A stretch of DNA of 29,780 bases from Elysia marginata. Its lineage: Eukaryota; Mollusca; Gastropoda; Plakobranchidae. A program made the position numbers and the translations under genes. The stretch lies in assembly GCA_019649035.1 (NCBI GenBank), contig BMAT01009902.1, positions 39,460-69,239 on the forward strand, written 5' to 3'. A model generated the notes under the pieces. The model saw nothing but the letters and a program-made list of their open reading frames with translations. It did no database searches and was not told where the DNA came from. Positions 1 to 10,400 of the stretch are shown in pieces (within the stretch, counting starts at the first letter, position 1; each line of letters opens with the position of its first letter).

Positions 1-900
1 TACAGTAGAACAAAGTTGCTTTAAAATAAACCATTCTAAAATAATGTGACAAGAAACAGAATGAGGAGTTTTACAAAAGAAATGTAGTAAAAGTATTAAA
101 TCAACAAATAAATGACTTTTGGTCCTACTTTAATACTTTAAACAAAAATGACAAACATTATTATTTAATTAAGAATCGATATCAAGTGCATGAAAACCAT
201 GTAATTGTAGCCACAGACATCCGTTATTACGTCGGTAAAGAATATAAAAGTAGCCATAGGCAATTGCAAAATAGTAAAAACTCAACAAAAAACAACAGAG
301 CAGTCTTAAGATTTAAACATGCGATTGCATAAAATAGTTTCATCATAAAAAGTTAGGATAGCTATTTACTAATACATTGTAAAAAAAACCTCTCTTAAAA
401 ATATTAATACGCTATGGTAAAAGCGTACATGTTTAACCGTATAAAATGAAACGCATAAAAACTATTGTATCACCTAAAAGTAGGTCTTAAAGTTATATTT
501 ATTTACAAAAGAGTAAACTTTTCCTTTTGGGGAGCTATTTTATTATTTTTAGTGCGATTTTGGTGAATTTTTCAAGTAAACTTCCACAGGGACAGATTAT
601 GCAATACTTTCCTTCAGTTGTTTTGTCTGCTGCTCTTTATCAATACATAAAAGTATGTCAATATCTTTGTAGGCCTATTTTCCTACTGAGTTGTAGAAAA
701 AAACCTTTTGTTGTACAGGACATTCCTGATGTCTCTAGCAGCGCAAATATAGTCAGAAAATAACTGTACATACCACAATGGTCACAATTTTTGCACAATC
801 TTTGCTTGCTTATTTTTATTTTGAAATATTTTGCTAACATTGTCATTTCTGATGAAATTTTTGCCATTTTTAATCACAGCTTTCCGCGGCGAGAGTGGTT
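1..900. other. AT-rich stretch without recognised gene
   Basis: I see no gene, RNA or element here. The open frames are short, lack splice or domain support and look random. It lies downstream of the main gene and may be intergenic. Confidence 0.5.
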
Positions 901-924
901 TAGGTAAGCAGCAGGAATATTGTT

Positions 925-1245
925 TGAGTAATTTGTTTTAGGAGGCCGCACAAGCCTTGAAGATGAGCCACGCACTGGCAGACCCCGTCTTCCAAATATG
1001 GTGAAAACACAGAGTGCATTGACGAGATGATAAATATGACCAGGGGCGCTATAAATAAAAAAAATGGTTACTATTTTCGAAATTTCACGAAGCATTATGC
1101 TTGATATTGTTCATTCTAAACTTAGGTTTCGAAAACCTCGCCGAAGATCAAAATTATCAGCTATTAGCCTGCCTCTCAGACACTTTCATAATGCAACCAA
1201 CAAAATGCTTTGACTCATGTTTTACATTCTAAAGGAAACCCCATT
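925..1245 (+). mobile_element. Decayed mariner transposase remnant (N-terminal HTH part)
   Basis: Across broken frames the + strand encodes SLEDEPRTGRP (about 957-990), the hallmark stretch between the first and second helix-turn-helix of mariner transposases. It continues with a fragment reading NTECIDEMIN, then TIFEISRSIMLDIVHSKLRF followed by RKPRRR. These match the second HTH and linker of the family. Stops and frameshifts interrupt all three parts and the catalytic domain is not recognisable, so this is a molecular fossil. Confidence 0.72.
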
Positions 1246-3838
1246 CTAGGCAATGGTACGAGAAAATGAAAGTGCTTGTTCAATTGTTGTAGATAAGAAG
1301 CTCCAAGCTCTACTCTCACAATATGACAGTTAATCGTCTGTGCATTTTGACCGGGTTTTGTTCTTTCGTCTAAGAAACGCTAACGACTCCCCTGACCTCC
1401 TTCGTTGGCCTATTTATTTTTCATGTCAACGTGTGCGGCCCTCCATGGATAGTACTGAGAACTTATGCATGTATGGAGTGTTTTATAAACATTTTCACTC
1501 TGTTTACAAACTCAACGCATGTTGAATGATTCACAAGTTAAGACAGTTTTCACATTACTTTCCTAGCAACCTTTCTATTTACTAGAGGGGTTTTCCTTGC
1601 CGCGACGCTACAATAGGATCTCCTCATCCATGATATCTGTAGAAAATTCTTTGACGACAAGCATCTTCAATTCTCCACCTTACAACTGTAAACAAATGCC
1701 TTTTTGACTTTGTTAGGGGTTTTGTTAAAAATCATTGAGAATGTCTTCCAGCTTTTTACTTTACTCTTGTCTAGTTTTGGGAAAGAAAAAAACCACCATG
1801 TTTTCGCTATTATCAAGGTCCTAGTAGATGTTATTAACCAAAGGTTGCCTAGATTTATTTTGCTATTGCTGTAGTTTGCGCCCAATTCTATCTTATTTTT
1901 CATTAAGTTTTGCAATAACTATTGTTTACATTAGCTCATAAATAAACAACGAGTGTAAAATCTTTTATCAAATAAATTTGAACTGAATTTGTTGACTTTC
2001 CTTAAGAGATATTTAAATTTCAGCACACTACTGAATTAAGGTTCCTGTGTATAAACCTAGATTTCAAAGGTTTCAGGTATTATAATTCTGCATAGCCGAT
2101 TCAATTACTTATAAATAAATAATTATTCAATTTAGAAAAGTCGGCCGGTCACAAATATCATAAATTTGATTGAAGTAATTTTGTTTTGCAATTCTATTGA
2201 TTTATTTGATCTGTTTACTCTTTCATTTCAAAGAGTATTATCTTGAGATTAAACAATTACACAGATTTATAAAACTGTGATCTGTAACAAAGGACATGAA
2301 GGGGTGGGGTTAACCGGTTTGCATCGAATTCCTTAGAATGCAATATTCAGTTTAAAACAGTAGAAGCTAGAACTAATGAACTCAAGTGTAAAATTGAATA
2401 CCGGTACGTTTAAGTTTGGTATAGATATAAACACTACATCGAGATGTACATAATAAACACAGCACGATTTTTTCACCTTTAAAAAGACCACTAATTTTGT
2501 GTATAGAAACAAGAGTTTTTGATTCTTTTGCAAAAAAAATTAACTTATATTAAACTCTCAAAACCAACCAGGCTTATGAATTGAACTCAGGGTCTACAAA
2601 ACCAGTACACATGTATGTAGTTGGATTCGGGGTCCAGCTATCCTAAAAGCTTGATTTTGGTGAAGTGGACCCAGAGGTCCACCTATCCTCTACCATTACC
2701 TAAAGCTTTCCCTTACAAACGTAATAGGGCTCATTTAAAAATAAAAGACTTGAAATCTGTAAAACCAACGTGCTTATGATGAGCGCCCAGTTTTTTTACT
2801 GTTGTGGATACTAATCGGGATATGACGGGAAAGCCATCGAACAGAGGAATCTGGCCACTGCTGCGCCGGTTTGTCCGAACCTACGGTAACAGAAAGTTTT
2901 TAGTCACTAACCAACATTTAAAATAAATAATTGACAAAATGATTAGCCCAGTCCCTGAGGGATACTCACTGTTACTGAAGTAACTGACTGGAAGAAGACG
3001 CATCGTTTCTCTTTGACTTTGAGAACAAAGTTGGCTTGTTTTATACCTCGACATTCATTCTCTGCAGTTCTGTAGCCTAAACACCAAGCTTACTGGTTTT
3101 CACATTAAGGTAAAACTAAAAGCTTGTAGTTTTCTTTTCTCATTCTCTATTTTGAAGCATCTTAAATGATTTTTAAATAGTTCAACTACAATCCAACTCC
3201 TGTCATTATTTGAAGACTCCAGGGCAAGACGGAGCAATATCGTGAACATATTTTTTGCCTCAAACATTAATATACTTTCAAGATAAGATAGGATAAGGTT
3301 ATATAAACGTTTTATTGATAAATTAATATCGATTAAATTGATACGAAAACGATCGTCATAAAACGTGCGACAATCATACATCTTAAAAATGTTCTACTTA
3401 TAACTGTTCCATATAAGTATATTTATATAATTTACAATGGTTTAATACAACGTTATTGTATTATTAGTAGTTTATCCCGTTTGAATAAACGGGATGGTGT
3501 TGTACTTCAAAAAAAAAAATTCTTTAGCTGAGAGAACAAAGGAATGTCCACAAAATAAATGATGTGTTTTCTTGTGTAACGTTACTAATAATATTACTTA
3601 TTCTTGCTGTTTATGTCGTATTGGTCATAGGACGACAGTGGTAAAATAGGATGGATGCTATCTGAGCCCTTCATTTTGTTTTAAGTTTTCTGTTATTTTA
3701 AATTCGTGTACATGTAGGTCTATTGCGAATGTGTGTGGCTAAAGCAGTTGATGCTTTTTACAGATTGCACCAATTTACCAGAATGTTTGAAAGTAAAATT
3801 TGAAACTTTTCCTTCAATAGTAACACCTTCGGTAAAAT
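1246..3838. other. Intergenic AT-rich stretch, no gene recognised
   Basis: I found no domain, splice-supported exon or repeat family here. A perfect 9-bp inverted repeat with a 4-base loop (ATCCCGTTT GAAT AAACGGGAT) lies at 3474-3495. Its function, if any, is unknown. Confidence 0.5.
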
Positions 3839-3839
3839 A

Positions 3840-4230
3840 AGATAAATCTAAATCTAGAGATTTTAGACTTGAGAGATCTACATTCTGTTCAAAATGTCGA
3901 AGTTACAATGATAAAACTAGATCAGTAAGTTATTAATTATCTTAATCTAGATCTAGAAAGATAACTACAATACTTGACGGGGCTTTAAATTTAATGTTAT
4001 TTCTAGGATCTAGATCTAGAGGTCTAGATAAGATAGATCTAGAGTTCTAGGAGATAAAATAGCAGATTAGGTTGTAGAATTGGTCTCGGGAGAACAACAT
4101 TCTGTTCAAAAGACCGAAGCATCAGTGATAAAAATCCAGATCAGCAAGTTATTCACAGATCTAATCTATAAAGATAACTAAAACATTCATCCGCGTTGAA
4201 AATATAATGCTAGATCTATATATCGCGAAT
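3840..4230. repeat. AGATCTAGA-rich tract with a diverged ~100-bp direct repeat
   Basis: The palindromic words TCTAGA and AGATCT occur many times, most densely at 3945-4055. A longer unit starting at ACATTCTGTTCAAAA occurs at about 3880 and again at about 4098, a spacing of 218 bases. It continues through a GATCAG-AAGTTATT segment and an AAAGATAACTA segment in both copies. The arrangement suggests a tandem or nested repeat. I recall similar GATCTAGA-rich satellites in freshwater snail genomes, which is only a hint about the organism. Confidence 0.7.
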
Positions 4231-7044
4231 GGTTGATGGCTTTCAAAGAAGATCTCCTCTTCATTCACGTATTTCACGTCTGGTCTTTGATTCTTTTTCC
4301 ATTCGAAAGTAAACCTTCAAGTTTTTCCTAACCTAGAAAGGGTGATCTGTCGTGGGACGTAGATCTTGGATGAATCGCTTGAAGTTAGAACAAAATAAAC
4401 AAACCAAACTGTCGATGTTTGGTTTAAAAAAACCCACAATTAAAACACATGAATTTGAAACCAAAGGGCTTACTATAGGACTGTTTCAGGACTAACCTCT
4501 TTTGTGTGTAAAATTCAAAAGATGGGCTCACCAGCGAACTCTTCTGTGGACGAGGTCGTTCATTAAAACTCTAGTGCTAAATCTAAGCCGAAAAACTCGC
4601 CGTTATTGAAGGGGAACTACTCTTAAATAATTTTTAAAGTTTATGGAACAGTCCCATTGTACAGCAATTTTTACGGAGATTCTGGTGAAAACCGTACAAA
4701 ATCGGCTCGTTCTATGAAAAGCCTTTCGGCACACAAAATTTGCAGTCCTAAAAAAAGGTTAAGAAGAATAAAGCACTTGAAGAAAAGTGTACTAATTTTA
4801 CTTAAATAAGCCAAAAGAGTTTACTTGGATTATTATAATTGCTCAATAATTATAAGTGTAAAAGACAGTTTTGAATTGTACATGTATAAAAATAATGATG
4901 TCGATAAAGGGTATAATGATTTAACTAAAACTCCTCAAAAAGTTATCTTGAAATTAATAAATGGTTATTATATTTGTAGAAGTTTATACCGAAAGCCCTA
5001 CAGACAGCATACTAAAAGCAGAGAATTAATTAAAAACCCTACGCTATGTGTATGTAAATAAAATCTGTACTTATCTCTTAAAGTAGATGTTAGTGACACA
5101 CTCTTTAATCAAATTTAGTTCCTTTCGTAATTTTTGGTATAGAGAAGGACAGATCTGTTGGCAACGGAATAGGCATGCCTTGCGTTTTGTTTTGTTTTGC
5201 TTTGTGTTATTTTGTTTGTTTTTTTGTATTCTGAGCTTCCCTCTTTGATTAATCAAAAGATTTCCCAAAACATAGAGAGGTGGGTGACGTCATTCTTGAA
5301 ATAGTCCTTTTTGCATCGGCTTTAGAATTGAAGCTTCTGCCCGTTTTCCAATTTTTATTTGTTTGAGATCTTAAAAGGCTGCCTATTTCTTTTATCGTTT
5401 TATGAAAAAAACCTTTGCTATAAATCAAGCAAAGTAATAGTAAACTCATTTAAATGTGGCCATACCTGTTTTTGTCCTGGGGTCTTCATTTACCGACATA
5501 ATCGACCCATCCAAGAACTTTAATTTACTTAATAGGAAATAGGTATCGACCGGTTTGAGAACCACTGTCCTGAAAGGTGTTATAACCATACCTGGTCACC
5601 TCATATATGAAAATAATGTTCAGGTAACCTCTGCATGTAAAGACATTGTTAAGTCTGTTGAACTGTGCCGGAACGCAGGTTTAGGTAGGAGCAAACCAAT
5701 CTGAAACAGCACTTTGGGTATTGAAAACTAGTCAGTTACGTTGCCCGGGGCAAAGACAACGCAGTACATGCAGTGAAAATCTTGAGGAAAAACTGCACTT
5801 TAAATATCCTCGGTAGTACGTTGGTACGCTCTTCAAACTTCTTGGAACACAATGCCCTTTTGTGCCAAAGGGACTTTTAAAGAAAAAGTGTGAAGTAACC
5901 TAGTAGTTGGGCAATTTGTTTTTGATGCTCAGAAAATTAATTATAAGTGTGTGTGTGTGTGTGTGTAAAAAATGTGCTGTTTAGTATTTACCAGTGTACT
6001 TTCAAGTTTTTTCCTTGTTACACCTCAAGGTTTTACCTTGATAAAGTTAGCTCTGTGGTTTCCGGATATAAATAAAATGAGGTCGGCTTGCGCGCAATTA
6101 AATATGTGAGACTTTATCCAGATTTCAAACTTGAAGAGGTTAGTTATAGCGCCTCTAAAAAACACGTCTTTTGAAGAATAGCACACAATGACAACTCAGT
6201 GAAAGATTTCTGGAGTCGCTGACGTGAGTTGTTCCGTTAAAAAAACAAAGATGGTTGTAGTCTTTCACCGAAAAAGGCAGTTTCACGACCATTTTTCCCC
6301 AAGCAGAAAAATACAAACTAAAGCAGATTCAACACATACGAATGCAGGTTCAACTCATATTTCAGAGTATAATAGTACGACTGCCTGTAACTAGCTTAGA
6401 CTCCAGTATTCCGTAATTTGAAGCACTGTCTTAAGCCAGAAACCTATTTTAATTATAGGTGGGTAACCTAAGACAGTTACCACATAAAATTAACTGAATC
6501 TCTCTTCATACAACGACAGACGAAAAATAAAAAAAAGTTTTAAATAAAGTTATGCCATCTGTGTATATTTGTACAAAGCACAAAATAACGATAGCTCGCT
6601 GGCGTAATGTTCTTTACATAGTGGGACAACAAAGCATTATCAATTATACGTAGCCCATTGACATTGAAATGGGGCTTTGAGTTTTTTCGCCTTTATAGAC
6701 TATAAATGAACCAAAAAAGAATGTGTCATTTTTCTATTTTCCTAAAGTCGTTAATTTTTTCCTTAATTGATGGCGATAATTATTCATTTTTTCACGAGGG
6801 GCAATGATTACATGTTATTAACGTACCTCTTCAGTTCACAGCAAGGCAGCTCATAGAAATGTAGGTCTCTCTTAAAATCTTAGACTGGCTATAAATGATT
6901 ACTTGTTTGAAACCTAAGCCAAGATTATAATTTCATCTCATTTAGTCTAAGGGTCTGATACCACGCCCCTCCCCCCCAATAGACACCAAACATGGACGGG
7001 GTGTTTCATCATTACTATTATTCTTCGAGTTTTGACCTTTCGGT
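4231..7044. other. Intergenic / possible 3' UTR of the main gene, no second gene recognised
   Basis: The main gene's 3' UTR must begin at 7044 and run left. I saw no AATAAA on the minus strand within 600 bases; an ATTAAA at 6448-6453 is the only variant noticed, so the cleavage site is not settled. The open frames in this stretch (for example 4825-5061) show no recognisable domain. Confidence 0.45.
5947..5966. repeat. (GT)10 microsatellite
   Basis: Ten uninterrupted GT units. It lies outside any exon and is a likely length-polymorphic marker. Confidence 0.95.
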
Positions 7045-7464
7045 CTATCTCTTAACAAGTTCAATGATGATCAAGACCAAGCTCCCGATATCCGAGATAA
7101 CCAGGATGCCCAGTGTGGCGAAGACGAGGCAACAACTGAGGACCCCCAGCGAGACAGAGGATGGCCTGTGGTCCTGCGCACTCTCCTTCTTCCGCCTCGA
7201 CTGTGACGTATTCACACTGTCCACTCGTATAAACTCTGAGATGCTCTCCAGCATTTCCTGGAACTCTTCTGACGACTCGGTTAGGTTTTTGCCCTTGAAC
7301 TCACACGGAGGAAGTGGTGTTTTGGTAACTTCCTCAGCCGTATTGGTTGTAGTTGGTGGTACATACACAGATCTCCTTTTCCTAGTAGGAGCGGTAGTCT
7401 TTTCAGGGCATAGGTCTGATTCCCCCCCTTGTATTGAGTCCAAATATGCATGTGGGTCGAATAG
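7045..7464 (-). CDS. Last exon: furin-like site, stalk and transmembrane helix, stop at 7045-7047
   Basis: The acceptor is TGTTGCAG|CTATTC (phase 0) and the frame closes with TAG at 7045-7047, giving 139 residues. Near the start lie Pro and Asp residues (FDPHAYLD). Next come TRKRRS, a furin-type cleavage signal, and a Thr/Pro/Glu-rich stalk with sequons NLT and NTS. The segment SLGVLSCCLVFATLGILVIS continues into a hydrophobic stretch reaching IIIELVKR. It is long enough for one helix and leaves only a few residues inside the cell, so no signalling tail is visible. The overlapping plus-strand open frame (6992-7477) is its antisense shadow. Confidence 0.85.
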   Translation of the reverse strand, partial: LFDPHAYLDSIQGGESDLCPEKTTAPTRKRRSVYVPPTTTNTAEEVTKTPLPPCEFKGKNLTESSEEFQEMLESISEFIRVDSVNTSQSRRKKESAQDHRPSSVSLGVLSCCLVFATLGILVISDIGSLVLIIIELVKR

Positions 7465-10400
7465 CTGCAACAGATAGAAGTTTTGGATGAAAATCTAAGT
7501 ATGAGTTTTAGGTGCATTTTTCCTCTCGTTGCTACCTATATACGGAATTTGCTTCCAAATGAATCACTTTCTAACAGCAGGAAAAATTTCAAGGCTTGAA
7601 TCACATAAAACCTAGGAAGAACAATTGTTTGTGGTTTGCGTTGTCTAATCTTTATTGTTGATAGCTAAGTAAAATAAACTTATAATCATCTATAAAATTA
7701 TTTAGAAGTTTCACTTTGGAAGTTTCAGCTTCTTATAAGTTTAAGGTAAGTTCTTTAGCCAAAGACAAGTAAATCAACGCTACCAGGTCTTGGTGTCCTC
7801 CAGAAGTTGCAGTGAAGTTCATACCCAGCTGATGACATGCCGCCGCCTGGCCTTTAGACCCAAACATGTACGCTGCAAACTTCTCACCTGAAGGTCTTGT
7901 TAGACTATAGGGTCCTACTGTTGTTGAGGAAAGTCTAAAGTAACAGGCTTCGTAGCTAGTGCCTGGTAAAAAAATAACATTTCATAATGAAGATTAAAGA
8001 CTGCTAAAAGTTTCCGATATCTTTCTGTGTCGGTCTTTGCCTAAAGCTGAAATGAAGCAAAGATATTAATTAAAGCTTCATAAAGTTTTAAAGTTAATGC
8101 AAACTTCTTTTGTAAGAGAAGATAAAGACACATTCAAAGAGTGTAAAAAAAATAATGACTCTTCAAAAGCAATGCAATTCGTGGGTATTGTTTGGACGCC
8201 CAAAGGAGGCAGTCTAAGTCCAACGCTGTATACAATCTACTTAGAACACGCTGTCAGAGAAATTCGACTCACTCTGTGCGAACTAAATACCTCTACATGA
8301 TAGAAAAAATCCCAAATTAGGTAGCATATAGCAACGACGTTGGTTTTGTAGGACAGGAGTAGACCAATTTCACCAGAATCGAAGAGACACAAAAAAAGAA
8401 CATTTACTTACGCTAAAGACGGACAAAACTATGTTCACATTACTAAAAGGAGAGAAGACTAGAAAACAAGCTCTGTCGTTCACGACAACGAGCATTGAGA
8501 GAGAATAAAGCAGCTCTCCTTCTCGTCCATCAGCATGTTAAACAATCTTTAGATAAAAGAAAACAATATCAAAACTACAACAAAGTTCTATCTATATAAG
8601 CTTTTAGTTTAACCTATTCCACGATGTACCTTCAGCACATTTGCTTCAACTCATGCAGCGGGAAAAAGACTAAATGCAATTCATCGAAAAATATGGACAT
8701 AAAATTCCCGATTAACATCACAGAAAGTCATTCGACAAATAAATGTCAAGAAAACCAATTGTCACTGCAAATATCATCGAAATTGAATCCGCAAGCACAC
8801 AAACATTCAGCCATACACACCAAGAAATAGAGAACAAACGATAACATTTAAGTTATGCCTCATATAAATCATAGATCTAGTGACCTGAATATCTAAAATG
8901 TTATCTTAAGTTCTCTGTCTCTGTTGTGTATAGCAAAGTGTTGGTGTCCTACCGGATTCAGTGGTTCCTTTGATGCGATTTTGGTCTTCTTGTATAAGTT
9001 AGCAAGTTGCTTAGAGCTGCTAAGCGCTACGTCATAAGCTATAATTTTCTCATTGGCAAGGCAAGGCGGTGGATGCCGAAGGTACAATTTAAGTCGAAGA
9101 CTCAAAGCATACTAAATGCAAGGGTACTTCAGACATTTCCACCGAAAGCCTATTCTATCCACTGATAATTTCAGGGCTTAAAATCTTTCATCCAATGGTT
9201 GGGACCTAGTACCTATATCTACCGAGTGATTCTCACCATCGGTGTGTATTGTGTATCAAAAGTGCTCTAGGAGCGTATTGTTTAAGCCGCGCAATAATTT
9301 TCCTGTCGTGCCATAAAAGCGGGCGCAGTCTAGAAAAAATAAGGCGGAAGAGATGGGCGTTTTCCCAAGACTCACGTGACCATTTTGATATATAGGTCAA
9401 AACCATTCAGGAGTGCATGCATTTTAATCCAGTTTAGCTGTTTTATTCAAAATCGTGGACTATAGTTAACAAGAAGGGTTAAAAGTTTATGGGAAAATAT
9501 TATCATTCCATATTTTCTCTAAGCAACAGAGTTCTCTAGCCCTGGTCAAATTGCAGGAGCTTTTTTATGTCTCCAACTTATCAGTTACCACACATACACA
9601 CTCTTTTAGAGTATTTATACAGTATACTCGGGGAAAGTTAACACAGTTTTAGTTATACACGCAGGGGTCTCTTAGGAAAAGGTTTCCTAGTTTTGGCACC
9701 ACTTGATATGAACGGGGATGAGGCAGAAAGGCCAAGGTTTAAGATAAATTGGAAACCTGATATTACACGAAAGATGGGACCGACACGAAATCCTTGTTAG
9801 ATCAGGAATGCTAACAAAATTGAAAGACTGCGGACTGATCCTGTCTTTGGTCTGGCGTGTATTGTAAGACCTAGGCCTAAGAAGAAATATCTGAGCGAAT
9901 TGATATTCCTGTGTTACCACTAAGGATTCTGACATGAAAAGTGTTATTTCAAAATGTTAGGCCCAGAGTGTTTGGAGAGAGAGGGAAGATAAACAACTGC
10001 CTTTTTTTAGATACACAGCAACAGTAGATAGAGAGGTGGGTCTTGGGGATATATTGGTACTGAATGCGGGATTGTCATAAGCCTGCATCCTGCGAGGGTC
10101 TGTCTTGCCCTCCCTGTTATAACGAGTTTAATCATCTGGTTCCCATAAAATAGCCGATACTTTTTAAGAGAGACATTTTTGGCTACATGGTGAGCTGCTC
10201 CCCGTGTAGAGCTCGTCTCAGCTTGACGCCAGGGCAAATTAACAATTCACCCTGTGGATCGTCGCCATCGGCCACGCTTTTAGTTTACTTTGTAAAATGC
10301 TTGTGAGAGCTCTTTGTTTATTGCTATGCGTGCCGGTAGTGCTGTTAAGTGTCGAATCTTTTGAAACTATTAGATTAAAATTTTTGGCCCAAAGTAAAAA

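Noticed and set aside
2660..2720. Short palindrome GTGGAC/GTCCAC near 2665-2682
   Set aside because: Six-base arms are common by chance and no related structure surrounds it.
6992..7477. 161-residue + strand open frame over the last exon
   Set aside because: It is antisense to the exon that completes the lectin/IgGFc-like gene in phase. The minus frame has a membrane helix, furin site and splice acceptor; the plus frame has no domain.
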